This document shows, piece after piece, positions 6,144 through 16,082 of a stretch of 42,882 bases of DNA; within the stretch, counting starts at the first letter, position 1; each line of letters starts with the position of its first letter. The stretch is from the NCBI RefSeq assembly GCF_002968575.1, contig NZ_PVBM01000034.1, positions 1 through 42,882 on the forward strand. The letters run 5' to 3'. A program made the translations under genes and the position numbers. Under the pieces are notes generated by a model. It was given only the letters and a program-made list of their open reading frames with translations, had not been told where the DNA came from and did no database searches. This stretch comes from Neorhizobium huautlense. GTDB lineage: Bacteria > Pseudomonadota > Alphaproteobacteria > Rhizobiales > Rhizobiaceae.

Positions 6144-9100
6144 TTGGCGATCTATCATGCCAGCACGAAGCCGATCTCACGCAATGCCGGGCGCAGCGCG
6201 GTGGCAGCCGCTGCCTATCGCGCCGGTGAACGACTGGTCAACGAGCGCGACGGGCAAGGTGCATGACTTCACCCGCAAACAGGGTGTCGAACATTCCGGG
6301 ATCGTTCTGCCGACGGGCGTTGGTGCCGAGTGGGCGAGGGATCGTGCAGCTCTGTGGAATGCGGCAGAGCGCAGCGAGACACGCAAAGATGCCCGCGTCG
6401 CCAGAGAGTTCGAGATCGCGCTTCCTCATGAACTGACGCGAGAGCAGCGCCTTCGTCTGACGTGGGCCTTTGCACAGGAGCTTGCCAACCGGTTTGGGGC
6501 GGCGGTCGATTTTGCGATCCATAGCCCGCATGAACGAGCCGAACCGTCCAAGCTTGGCGACATTCGCAACCATCATGCGCATCTCTTGATGACCACGCGG
6601 CAGGTGACGGAATACGGGCTCGGGATTAAGACCCATCTGGAGCGGGAAAACAAATGGCTGCTGTCGAACAATCTGCCGACCTCGCAAATGCAGCTTCGGG
6701 ATATTCGCCAGCTCTGGGAGCATCGCGTCAACCGCCATCTGGCAATGGCCGGTTTGGATACTCGGGTCGACCATCGCTCCCATCAGGAGCGAGGGCTTGA
6801 GATCGAGCCGACGCAGCATGTCGGCGTACATGCAAGCCAGATGGAGCGGCGGGAGCTGAGTGTGTCGCGCACGCGGCTCGACGCACATGCCGCGCGTCAA
6901 AACGCCGAATTATTTCGGCAAAAGCCGGACCAGGTCTTGTCGGTGATCACCTCCGAGAAAAGTGTGTTCGATCGCCACGATGTGGCGCGGACACTGCATC
7001 GCTACGTCGATGAGCCTGAGGCATTCCAGAACGCGTTTGCGGCGGTCATGGGATCGCCAGCCCTCGTTGAATTGCAGCCCGAACAGGCGGGCAAGCCTGC
7101 CCGCTATTCGACGCGAGAGATGGTGGCGATCGAGCATGTCATGGCGATGAGCGCTAACAAGATGGCAGGCATCGATAGTCACTTCGTCGAACGCCGTCAT
7201 GTGGATTGGGCGTTGAGGGCGACGGATGCGTCGATCAAGGCAAAAACCGAACGCGGTGAAACCGGGGTGGGGGAAGGCGATCGGTCGCTTGATCCTGTGG
7301 GCTTGAGCGATGAACAGCGGATGGCGGTTCGCCACATCACCGGACCGGAGCAGATCGCAACGGTGATCGGCTTTGCAGGAGCGGGTAAGTCGACGATGCT
7401 GGCTGCTGCACGGCAGGCATGGGAGCGGCAAGGTTACCGTGTCCATGGCGCGGCTCTTGCCGGCAAGGCGGCCGAGGGTCTGGAGGCATCCTCGGGTATC
7501 CGGTCCCGGACCTTGGCGTCCTTTGAATATGGATGGCAGGCTGGTCGAGGAGAGTTGGGAAGGAGCGATATTCTCGTCATCGACGAGGCTGGCATGGTTG
7601 GAAGCCGGCAATTGGCAAGGTTCATCTCAGAAGCCGAGACGAAGGGGACAAAACTCGTCCTCGTCGGCGACCACGAGCAGTTGCAGGCGATCGGGGCGGG
7701 GTCTCCACTTCGGGCGATTACCGAGCGCATCGGTGCCGTCGAACTTTCGGAAATCCGTCGCCAAAAGGCGAGCTGGCAGCGGCAGGCGTCGAGTGCGTTT
7801 GCAACGCACCGAACAGGCGAGGGGCTGAAGGCTTACAACAACCACGGTTCAATCAGCTTTGAGAAGGACCGGCAGACGGCAAGAGCAGCACTGGTGCGCG
7901 ACTACGTCAATGACTACGAAGCCCGTTCCTCCGGCTCGCGCATAGCGCTTGCCCATCGACGTGTCGATGTCCGGATCATCAACACCGAGATCCGGGCTTT
8001 GCTTCAGGAGCGTGGTCGGTTGGCGGGTGGGAAACAGGCGCAGGCAATGCCTGGGCGTGAGGTGACTTATCAAACGACGGTGGGAGAGCGGAGTTTTGCT
8101 GCCGGCGATCGCATTGTACTCCTGGAAAACAATCGCGATCTTGGCGTCAGAAACGGCATGCTGGGGACGGTACTCTCCGTCGAGCCGAACGCAGTACAAG
8201 TGCGCCTCGACGGCCGGCAAGACCTTGCCCGGACCGTCTCCATACCGGTCAACAGTTACCAATCCTTTGATCATGGCTATGCGATCACGATCCACAAATC
8301 TCAGGGGACGACGGTTGATCGCAGCTTCGTCATGGGGTCGCGCACCATGGATCGTCATCTGGCCTATGTGGCGATGACCCGTCATCGCGACAGTGTGCGG
8401 CTTTATGCCGGGCAGGATGAACTGAAGGATATGAAGGTGCTGAGCGCCAGCATGAGCCGGTCGGGTGTGAAGGAGACCACTCTCGATTACACCAAAGCCT
8501 TTGCCAAGCGTCGTGGACTTGCCGAGGAGCTGGGTGTTCGCAGCGAGATTGTCGTTGTTCCTTCGTCCAGAATGGTTCAAAACCGGCTGACGGCTCGCTA
8601 CGGTCCTGGCAACGAGCGTGCTCGCTCCCTGGCCGATCGGCAATCGGCAACGACCGCCGAGGCTCGCCAGAAAGCTCCGGCTGAAAAGGCCGAACCGCTT
8701 GTACCGGCGCTGACGAAATATTCGCGCAGCATCGAAACCATAGCCCGCGAAAACGCTCGCCCGACCTTCGAACGAGCGATGCACAGCGTACGGGACCTCG
8801 CTCGCAGCATTTATGCCGATCCCGATGGTGCAATGACGAAACTACGAGAAGCAATCGTGGAAAAGGGCCTCGACCAATGGGCTTTGACGAGGCTGATCAC
8901 CGCGCAGCCCGAGCAGTTTGGAGACTTGCGTGGAAGAACCGGCATCTTTGGCGAGAACAGGGAGCGTCGGGAAGCGCGATCCTACACCAAGGCGTTCAGT
9001 ATCCATGTTGGCTCAGCAGTTGAATCCTGGCAACGCCGGCTGGACGCGGAGCGGCAGTCCGAAACATGGCTTCGCGACAAGCGTGATGGAATCGAAGTGC

Positions 9101-9453
9101 CGGGATTGAGTTCTCGTAGCGAGGCGATTCTGAAACAGCTTGATGCGCTCTCTCAGGCTGAGAAGCCAAGGTTCCTCGAACAGCTCGCCGGCACCACCGA
9201 AGGGAGACTGGCGCTCGAAGAGGCGAATAAGATCGTTCATGCGCTCGAGCAGCGGTTTGGCAGCGCTGACTTTGGTGATTTGAGACGAGAGAACTTGCGA
9301 ATGGCGCCTGAAAACTTGGCCAAACTCGATCGCATCAAAACTATCGCGGGCATTGCTGAACGAGCCCGAACGGCAGACCTGTCCCGACCGGAGCCGTCGC
9401 GCCAACTCGAGTTAAAGCAGGATCGGGATAGAGGGATCGAGTGGGAGAGGTAG
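6144..9453 (+). pseudogene. traA: TraA conjugal relaxase/helicase, frameshifted near codon 37
   Basis: TraA of the Ti/Sym plasmid family nicks oriT and unwinds the transferred strand. The TTG at 6144 opens the family N-terminus (AIYHASTKPISRNAGRSAVA) with the catalytic tyrosine region. After ...RLVNERDG the frame ends at TGA 6264-6266. Removing one G from GGG at 6252-6254 gives DGKVHDFTRKQGVEHSGIV and a single open frame to 9453, about 1100 residues in all, the normal length. Later motifs are intact: HUH metal site HNHHAH (6568-6582), Walker A GFAGAGKST (near 7375), Walker B LVIDEAG, and helicase motif HKSQGTTVD with AYVAMTRHR. A frame-1 start at 5989 exists, but its first 84 residues are out of register. 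The defect is either real or a one-base sequence error. No traC/D/G or mating-pair genes flank it. Confidence 0.9.
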
Positions 9454-9461
9454 CTGAGTAG

Positions 9462-9483
9462 CCTGTAAACGTCACTTTACAGG
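9462..9483. terminator. Inverted repeat after traA (weak terminator or operator)
   Basis: CCTGTAAA and TTTACAGG are separated by six bases, starting nine bases after the traA stop. No T run follows, so it could also be a protein-binding site. The stretch from here to 9693 contains no convincing gene and must hold the ligD promoter. Confidence 0.4.
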
Positions 9484-9693
9484 TGCCACGGAGGCAACAT
9501 GTCGTTCATGGCGGCTGTGTCGAGCAAATAGGGAACATACCAGCCTTTACCGCGATATCAACTGTTCGACCGACCCGGACCCACGCGGCCCGCGAAACTA
9601 CGGACCGCCAGCGGCGTTGTCGTCCCGTGACGATCGATCGGGAGGCAGACGCCGGCGCCGCTCCTCGTACGACTGGAAGGATCCGCGACACCA

Positions 9694-12330
9694 ATGGCTG
9701 ACAATCTTTCGAAATACCGTGCCAAGCGCGATTTCAAGAAGACCAGCGAACCGAGCGGTGAAGCACAGGTCAAGCCGTCAAACCGGCGTCGGTTCGTGAT
9801 CCAGAAGCACGACGCCACACGGCTCCATTATGACCTGAGGCTTGAACTCGACGGTGTGTTCAAGTCCTGGGCGGTAACCAAGGGGCCATCGCTCGATCCT
9901 AATGACAAGCGGCTCGCTGTCGAGGTCGAGGATCACCCGCTCGACTACGGCGACTTCGAAGGCACGATCCCCAAGGGCCAGTATGGCGGCGGCACGGTGA
10001 TGTTGTGGGATCGCGGCTATTGGGAGCCGGAGGGTAGGAAATCACCCGAAGAGGCCCTGAAGAAGGGCGACTTCAAGTTCACGCTCCAGGGCAAGCGGCT
10101 GCATGGCAGTTTCGTCCTGGTGCGGATGCGCAACGATCGCGATGGCGGCAAGCGCACCAACTGGCTGCTGATCAAACATCATGACGATTATTCCGTCGAG
10201 GAGAACGGCGCGAAGATCCTGGAGGAGAACGCGACTTCCGTCGCCTCCGGCCGCAGCATGGAGCAGATCGCGGAAGGCAAGGGCCGCAAGCCACGACCGT
10301 TCATGATGGCGAATGCGGATGTAGAAGCGGATGCCGTCTGGGACAGCAAGCACGGTCTGGCGGCTGACGAGCGCAAGAAGAGATCGCGCAAGGATATCGC
10401 GACCTTTACGGCGGCTGACCTGCCGGACTTCATCGCGCCGCAGCTCTGCGAGACGCTTGCGCGGCCGCCGGCCGGCGACGACTGGCTGCATGAGATCAAG
10501 TTCGACGGTTATCGGATCCAGATGCGCGTCGCCCAGGGCAAGGTGACGCTGAAGACGCGCAAGGGTCTCGACTGGACCGCGAAATATCCAGAGATCGCCG
10601 ATGCTGCATCCGAACTGCCAGATTGCATCATCGATGGCGAAATCTGCGCCCTCGACGACAATGGCGCACCCGATTTCGCCGCCCTCCAGGCCGCGCTCTC
10701 GGAAGGCAAGACCGGCAACCTTGTCTACTTCGCCTTCGACCTGCTCTTCGATGGCGGCGAGGACTTGCGGTCGATGCGCCTGGTCGAGCGGAAGAAGCGG
10801 CTCGAAGACTTCCTCGCTGCCGGAAGCGACGATCCGCGTATCCGCTACGTCGATCACTTCGAATCCGGCGGTGACGCGGTGCTGCGCTCCGCCTGCAAGC
10901 TGTCGCTCGAAGGCATCGTCTCCAAGCAGATGGATGCGCCCTACCAGTCGGGCCGCACCGATACCTGGGCAAAGTCGAAATGCCGCGCCGGCCACGAAGT
11001 GGTGATCGGTGGCTATGCCAGGACCAACGGCAAATTTCGCTCACTGCTGGCCGGCGTCCACCGCGGCGATCACTTTGTCTATGTCGGCCGGGTCGGCACG
11101 GGCTTCGGCGCCAAGAAAGTCGAGATGCTGCTTCCGAAACTGAAGGCGCTCGAGACGACAAGATCGCCCTTCACTGGTATCGGTGCTCCGAAGAAGCAGG
11201 CGGAAGTGGCCTGGGTGAAGCCCGAACTCGTCGCCGAAATCGAATTCGAAGGTTGGACGGCCGACGGCCTAGTTCGTCAGGCAGCCTTCAAGGGTCTGCG
11301 CGAAGACAAGCCGTCCGCGGAGGTCGAGACCGAAAGGCCGGCATCGCCCGCCAAAACCGACACGCCCGAGCCTGGGCCGTCTGCCAAGACCAGACCGCTG
11401 CGGCGCAAGGGCGCCAAGGCCGAGGTCATGGGCGTCCTCATCTCCAGCCCCGATAAGCCACTCTGGCCGGACGCCGGCGATGGCGAGCCGGTCACAAAGG
11501 AGGACCTTGCCCGCTATCATGAAGCCGTCGGCACCTGGCTCATCGATCATATCAAGGGCCGGCCCTGCTCGATCATTCGTGCGCCCGACGGCATTGGCGG
11601 TGAACAGTTCTTTCAGCGCCATGCAATGTCCGGCACGTCCAATCTGCTCGAACTGGTGAAAGTCTTCGGGGACAAGAAGCCCTACCTTCAGATCGATCGG
11701 ATCGAAGGGCTCGCGGCGATCGCCCAAATAGGCGGAATCGAACTACATCCGTGGAACTGCGAACCCGGCAAGCCGGAAGTGCCCGGCCGTCTGGTGTTCG
11801 ATCTCGATCCTGGTCCCGAGGTGCCGTTTGCGACAGTGGTCGCGGCCGCGCGGGAAATGCGTGACCGGCTCGACGAGCTCGGCCTCGTCAGTTTCTGCAA
11901 GACCACCGGCGGGAAGGGATTGCATGTCGTCACGCCATTCGCTGTGAATAAGCGTAAGCCTCTGTCATGGGCCGAGGCCAAGGAATTCGCGCATGATGTC
12001 TGCCTCCAAATGGCGCGCGATAATCCCGATCTTTATCTCATCAAGATGAGCAAGAGCCTCAGGGGCGGAAGGATCTTTCTCGATTATCTCCGCAACGATC
12101 GCATGGCGACCGCTGTGGCGCCGCTGTCGCCGCGCGCACGGCCCGGCGCCACAGTCTCGATGCCGCTCAACTGGACCCAGGTGAAGTCCGATCTCGACCC
12201 GAAGCGGTTCACCGTCCGCACCGTGCCGGCACTGCTTGCAAAAACCACTGCCTGGCAAGACTATTGTGACGGCGAGCGTCCGCTCGAACAGGCGATCAAG
12301 CGCCTTGGAAAATCCAGACGGGCCGCATGA
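9694..12330 (+). CDS. ligD: DNA ligase D, three-domain NHEJ ligase (PE-LIG-POL, 878 aa)
   Basis: LigD repairs double-strand breaks with Ku by end processing, gap filling and ATP-dependent sealing. The N-terminal phosphoesterase domain (about residues 30-190) has RLHYDLRLELDG and DHPLDYGDFEGTIP...YGGG. The central ligase domain (about 240-530) has the nucleotidyl-lysine motif EIKFDG (Lys about 269), FAFDLLF and EGIVSKQ...GRTDTWAKSKC. The C-terminal primase-polymerase domain (about 575-870) has LVFDLDPGP (metal-binding DxD, about 700) and TTGGKGLHVVTP. The order matches rhizobial and pseudomonad LigD. It shares the ATGA stop/start with the next gene, so the two are translationally coupled. No SOS-type box was seen upstream. 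Confidence 0.97.
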   Translation: MADNLSKYRAKRDFKKTSEPSGEAQVKPSNRRRFVIQKHDATRLHYDLRLELDGVFKSWAVTKGPSLDPNDKRLAVEVEDHPLDYGDFEGTIPKGQYGGGTVMLWDRGYWEPEGRKSPEEALKKGDFKFTLQGKRLHGSFVLVRMRNDRDGGKRTNWLLIKHHDDYSVEENGAKILEENATSVASGRSMEQIAEGKGRKPRPFMMANADVEADAVWDSKHGLAADERKKRSRKDIATFTAADLPDFIAPQLCETLARPPAGDDWLHEIKFDGYRIQMRVAQGKVTLKTRKGLDWTAKYPEIADAASELPDCIIDGEICALDDNGAPDFAALQAALSEGKTGNLVYFAFDLLFDGGEDLRSMRLVERKKRLEDFLAAGSDDPRIRYVDHFESGGDAVLRSACKLSLEGIVSKQMDAPYQSGRTDTWAKSKCRAGHEVVIGGYARTNGKFRSLLAGVHRGDHFVYVGRVGTGFGAKKVEMLLPKLKALETTRSPFTGIGAPKKQAEVAWVKPELVAEIEFEGWTADGLVRQAAFKGLREDKPSAEVETERPASPAKTDTPEPGPSAKTRPLRRKGAKAEVMGVLISSPDKPLWPDAGDGEPVTKEDLARYHEAVGTWLIDHIKGRPCSIIRAPDGIGGEQFFQRHAMSGTSNLLELVKVFGDKKPYLQIDRIEGLAAIAQIGGIELHPWNCEPGKPEVPGRLVFDLDPGPEVPFATVVAAAREMRDRLDELGLVSFCKTTGGKGLHVVTPFAVNKRKPLSWAEAKEFAHDVCLQMARDNPDLYLIKMSKSLRGGRIFLDYLRNDRMATAVAPLSPRARPGATVSMPLNWTQVKSDLDPKRFTVRTVPALLAKTTAWQDYCDGERPLEQAIKRLGKSRRAA

Positions 12331-13271
12331 TCGCGACAAGGTGCTGGCTCGGACCGATGGACGAAGAAACGAACGACCAATCTGCCACCTCCGCCCGTGT
12401 GGGTGCGACGACCGACCTGCCGCATGACCGCATCACGCTCGCGCGGTTTCGGGAGGCTTTCCCGCGGGCGCGCTGGAGCGACAGGCTGAATGCCTGGTTC
12501 GTGCCGGGTCGCACTGCCCAGAAGCGCATCAGCCGCTGGCTGGCCGCGATGGAGGCGGAGGCCGATAGATTCGCCGATGAGAAGGGCAGGGACGCGTTCG
12601 CCTTCGATTCGATCGAAAGCCGCTATCTCGAGGCGACGCCCGCCACACTACAGATTCAGACGCCCTATTCACGTACGGTCGTCAACGAGATCCGGGAAAT
12701 TCCGCACGCACGCTGGGACGCCGATCGCCGGCTATGGACCGTCCCTTACCGCTCGTTCGATGAACTCCGGAGGCGATGGCCCACGATCGAGGCGGCGGCC
12801 GAGCGCAGTGAGCCGGAAGCACGCCGGGCCCGGCGCGAAGCAATCAAGGGAACGCAAGAAGACGAGGCATCCAAGGCGAGGATGAGGGAACGTCGTCGGA
12901 AACGCTATCCCGTTCCTGCCGATGATGCTCCGCCCTCGGACCGCGCCATTGGGACGCATGTCGGCGTCGTCTTCTTCCTCGGCACCGACGGCGAGCTGGC
13001 CGATCCGGCGACAGTCACCGCGTTCTATTTCCCCGCCGCAAATAGCGATGAATATGTCTGGGCGTCGTGGCGATCGGGTTCGCTCGAAGAACTGGTGACG
13101 ACCTGGCCTGCACGAACGCCGCCGAACGAGCACGAGCTCGAACGGGGCTGGTGGATACCTGATCTGGAGGAACTGCGGATCGCACGGCGCGACGCCAAGT
13201 CCAGGCGTCGTGCCAGAGAGCGCAAGGAGGCGAAGGATGCTCCCGGTGAGAGATCAGCAGACCGCGCTTGA
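12327..13271 (+). CDS. Tandem HARP-like protein coupled to LigD (314 aa)
   Basis: The start codon overlaps the ligD stop (ATGA at 12327-12330); an in-frame ATG at 12357 is an alternative. Two similar segments stand out. Residues about 34-75 read LARFREAFPRARWSDRLNAW, then FVPG. Residues about 105-155 read SRTVVNEIREIPHARWDADR, then RLWTVPYRSFDELRR. The pattern [I/V]R-x-[I/F]P-xARW-D-xR-xxW-xVP is that of the HARP module of SMARCAL1-type annealing helicases, which binds branched DNA, but here there is no helicase domain. A basic Arg-rich linker and a mixed C-terminal domain with GVVFFLGTDGE and a basic tail follow. A structural role in end bridging with LigD is my inference. Confidence 0.6.
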   Translation: MIATRCWLGPMDEETNDQSATSARVGATTDLPHDRITLARFREAFPRARWSDRLNAWFVPGRTAQKRISRWLAAMEAEADRFADEKGRDAFAFDSIESRYLEATPATLQIQTPYSRTVVNEIREIPHARWDADRRLWTVPYRSFDELRRRWPTIEAAAERSEPEARRARREAIKGTQEDEASKARMRERRRKRYPVPADDAPPSDRAIGTHVGVVFFLGTDGELADPATVTAFYFPAANSDEYVWASWRSGSLEELVTTWPARTPPNEHELERGWWIPDLEELRIARRDAKSRRRARERKEAKDAPGERSADRA

Positions 13272-13755
13272 GGAGTTCCAAAGTCTGCCGCCGATTGCGC
13301 CGGGCGAACTGATCGGGCTTTGGAAAGGACACGGCATCGCGACCGGGCATCCATTCGACGGTGTGCTCGAAAATCTCGGCTGGTTCGGCAAACGGTTCAG
13401 GCCGGACATGCGCGCCGATGCCTTGCTATTTCGTTCCGGGGACCTGAGGCTGGTTGCCGTTGATCCGAAATGGATCCCGCTTCGGTTTGGCATTGCGTTT
13501 TCACGAGGGCGGCAGAATGTGCGTCGCGCGCAACCTGTTTTCCTATTTCCACCGCCGGCTGCGGGCGAAGGGTCCGGTCGCGTCCTTGAAGACGATGGTG
13601 TTTGGCGGCGTCGAGAGCGCGGCCATGGTCTATGACCACCAGCCGATCGTGGACCACTTCCGGCGGACGATGCGGAGAGGATCATGGGCGCCATGACGAT
13701 CAAGGGCGACGAGCGGATCTACTTCTTCGAACTCCAGCGCGTCGACGGACCTTGA
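13237..13755 (+). pseudogene. DUF4334 / GXWXG-domain protein, doubly frameshifted
   Basis: An ATG at 13237 with AAGGAGG upstream starts MLPVRDQQTALEEFQSLPPI, and the GXWXG motif follows (ELIGLWKGHGIATGHPFDG...LGWFGKRF). The DUF4334 part then needs a shift to frame 2 at about 13475-13490 (GLALRFHEGGRMC...VFGGVESAAMVYDHQPIVDHF). A shift back to frame 1 at about 13665 (DDAERIMGAMTIKGDERIYF) leads to a TGA at 13753. The two shifts nearly compensate each other and no long frame covers the family's usual length of about 170 aa. It overlaps the end of the HARP-like gene and belonged to the same operon. Confidence 0.8.
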
Positions 13756-13974
13756 AATGTGCGCAGCCGGTCATCATCTATCGCTCACCACCCGTATCGA
13801 TGATCGCCTTGCCGAGCAGCTTGTCTGCCGCGCGGTTGTCCGGGTCCGACAGGGCGCTCCCCGCAAGGGTCGAGCGCCCTGTTCTTTTGTCAGTCGGTTT
13901 TCCCAAATCTCGGTGGCGTCATACTGAGAACCATTTCCGTTCCTAAGGGTTCGCCACGTCAGGAGGTCCAAGCT

Positions 13975-14187
13975 ATGAAGCCTGAACAATTCCTTGAACG
14001 CTGGAAATCGGAGCATATCGACAGCGGCACGCAGCAGAGCGACGCGTCGAGGCTGGTCGAGAATCTTCTCGCTGACGCGGAGAAGAAGGGCATCAGTCGC
14101 GACATGCTGGTGGAAGCGGCCGGCGGCGGGCTCGTCAACTATATCGTCGGCGCTATCAAAGAGGCGGTCGAGGAGGAGCTCTGGTAG
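13975..14187 (+). CDS. Small acidic helical protein (70 aa), possibly DUF768-like
   Basis: An AGGAGG site lies ten bases before the ATG. The protein has the layout FLERWKSEHI...LVENLLADAEKKGISRDMLV, then a helix ending EAVEEELW. This recalls the small DUF768 proteins of rhizobia (FLxxWxxxN...LxxxLxADAxxxGIS). The function is unknown. It follows the NHEJ operon and converges with the ligase gene on the other strand. Confidence 0.65.
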   Translation: MKPEQFLERWKSEHIDSGTQQSDASRLVENLLADAEKKGISRDMLVEAAGGGLVNYIVGAIKEAVEEELW

Positions 14188-14220
14188 CGGTCATTCGCGG
14201 CCGCCTCACCACCCCGCCTT

Positions 14221-15264
14221 TCAGAGGGTCGCCCGTTCGCTCATGTCAAACACCGCGGCATTGTCCTGAACCTCGCGAAGGCCCTTGTAGGAGGCGTGGC
14301 GCAGGCTGCCGTCATGGGTCCAGCCACGAAACTCGATCTCCGCGATCAAGGTCGGCTGGGCGAAGACGAGGTTTTTGCCCTTGAGCGGCACGGCCGGTTT
14401 GTTTGTCTTAAGCCGGTCGAGCGTCTTGCGCAAATACTCGGCATGCTTGGTGTTGAACCCCGTTCCGACCGAGCCGACGTAAACCCAGTCATGACCTTTG
14501 CGCCCGGCGAGAAGCAGGCTGCCAAGCCCGCCGCGGGCAGTCAGCGACTGCTCGTAGCCGACGATCATGAAGCTTTCGCTCTGGACGCATTTGATCTTCA
14601 GCCAGTCGCCGGTGCGGCCGGAGCGATAGGGCTGATCCCGGTGCTTGGCAATGATCCCTTCGAGCCCCATCGAGCAAGCCTTCTCGAGAAGTGCGGCGCC
14701 ATCGCCATAGACTTCCTCGGACAACTGGATCACGCCGCTGGAACCGTCGAGAAAGTCCTCGAGCAGATGCCGGCGCAGGGAGAGCTCGGTTCCGGTCAGG
14801 TTGTGACCGTCGAAATAAAGTAGGTCGAACGCGAAAAACACCGACTCCGTCGACGAGCGCTTGCCGCCGCGTCCGCCGAGCGAACGCTGCAGCGCCCCGA
14901 AATCTGAGCGTCCTTCCTCATCGAGCACGACGGCCTCGCCGTCCAGGATAGCCGTCCCGACACCGAGCTTGATGGCGGCCTCGGCGATTGCCGGGAAACG
15001 ATGCGTCCAGTCGTGCCCGCCGCGAGTGATAATCCGCACCCCTTTCGGCTCGATATGAATGGCCAGGCGATAGCCGTCCCACTTCACCTCGAACGCCCAA
15101 TCCGGGCCTTTCGGTGGGACCGGGTTCAGGAGCGCCAGGCAGGGCTCGATGCGCTCGGGCATCGGGTCGAACGGAAGATTGGGTTGTGCCGGATCGCGCG
15201 GCCGGGCCGGTTTGGACTTGGCAACGGAATCGTCCTGCAGCAAAGGTTTGGCACGACGGCTCAT
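14221..15264 (-). CDS. Stand-alone ATP-dependent DNA ligase (LigD ligase-domain type, 347 aa)
   Basis: This protein has only the ligase core and OB fold, with neither PE nor POL domain. The adenylated lysine motif is EVKWDGYR (motif I), followed by FFAFDLLYFDG (III) and LEGIIAKH...SGRTGDWLKIKC (IV/V). The C-terminal half holds GGLGSLLLAG and YVGSVGTGFN, as in LigD-type OB folds. The start ATG at 15264 overlaps the ku stop codon by ATGA, so ku-ku-lig is one operon. An initial basic stretch of about 25 residues precedes the fold. The arrangement matches plasmid NHEJ loci such as the ku3-ku4-ligD region of Sinorhizobium meliloti pSymA, as I remember it. Confidence 0.93.
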   Translation of the reverse strand: MSRRAKPLLQDDSVAKSKPARPRDPAQPNLPFDPMPERIEPCLALLNPVPPKGPDWAFEVKWDGYRLAIHIEPKGVRIITRGGHDWTHRFPAIAEAAIKLGVGTAILDGEAVVLDEEGRSDFGALQRSLGGRGGKRSSTESVFFAFDLLYFDGHNLTGTELSLRRHLLEDFLDGSSGVIQLSEEVYGDGAALLEKACSMGLEGIIAKHRDQPYRSGRTGDWLKIKCVQSESFMIVGYEQSLTARGGLGSLLLAGRKGHDWVYVGSVGTGFNTKHAEYLRKTLDRLKTNKPAVPLKGKNLVFAQPTLIAEIEFRGWTHDGSLRHASYKGLREVQDNAAVFDMSERATL

Positions 15265-16067
15265 TTGGTCGCCCGTTTCTCAGCCGAGACTGACTTCCGC
15301 AAGGCGTCCATGATGTTGACGACATTGCTCGGCGGCGACGAAGGTGCAGTCTTGCCCTTGGCCTTCTGCGGCTTCAACGCCTTCTTCTTGGCTGCGATGA
15401 TTTCGAGCAGGCGCTCCTGAACCGGGTCGGCGACCATTTTCGGGCTCCAATCCTTGGTCTGCTTTTTGATCAGCTGCTCGAAGAGCGGCATCATCTCAGA
15501 ATCGGCCTTTTCATCGCCGATCGCCTCGAAATAGGTGTCTTCATCGCGAACTTCGTCTCCAAAGCGCAACGTCCAGAGCACGATACCCTTGCCGCGTGGC
15601 TCGAGCATGACGGCACGTTCGCGTCGCGAGATCACCAGTCGGGATATGCCGACCATGTCCTGTGATTCCATCGCATCGCGGATGACAGAGAAGGCTTCCT
15701 GTCCGACCGGGTCGTTCGGCGAGAGATAATAGGGCGTGTCGAGCCAGATCCATTCGATGCTGTCGCGAGGCGCGAAGGTGGAGATGTCGATGGTCTTGGT
15801 GCTTTCGAGAGCGACGTTCTCCAACTCCTCGTCTTCGAGGATGACGTACTCATTCTCGCCACGCTGGTACCCCTTCACTTCGTCCTCTTCCCGGACCTCC
15901 CTGCCGGTCACGGAGTCGACATAGTGGCTTACGACGCGGTTCTGGGTCTGGCGATTGAGCGTATGGAAGCGGACCTTCTCGCTCTCGGAGGTCGCCGGCA
16001 TCATCTGCACCGGACAGGTGACCAGCGAGAGTTTAAGATAGCCTTTCCAATAGGGACGCAGGGCCAT
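15261..16067 (-). CDS. ku: Ku protein, first copy (268 aa)
   Basis: Bacterial Ku forms a ring around broken DNA ends and recruits LigD. The protein starts MALRPYWKGYLKLSLVTCPV with the family's WKG-L-S-LV-CPV, followed by TLNRQTQNRV, and DWSPKMVADP in the helical part. The C-terminus is short and basic (KKKALKPQKAKGK...). GGAGG lies eight bases before the ATG. The gap to the second ku is 15 bases, and the ligase overlaps its end. Confidence 0.96.
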   Translation of the reverse strand: MALRPYWKGYLKLSLVTCPVQMMPATSESEKVRFHTLNRQTQNRVVSHYVDSVTGREVREEDEVKGYQRGENEYVILEDEELENVALESTKTIDISTFAPRDSIEWIWLDTPYYLSPNDPVGQEAFSVIRDAMESQDMVGISRLVISRRERAVMLEPRGKGIVLWTLRFGDEVRDEDTYFEAIGDEKADSEMMPLFEQLIKKQTKDWSPKMVADPVQERLLEIIAAKKKALKPQKAKGKTAPSSPPSNVVNIMDALRKSVSAEKRATK

Positions 16068-16082
16068 GGCGGTGACCTCCGA

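Noticed and set aside
5989..6250. A plus-strand frame beginning at 5989 that would add 84 residues to TraA
   Set aside because: The added residues do not resemble any relaxase, while the correct N-terminus of TraA is encoded in another frame from 6144. The region also contains the oriT.
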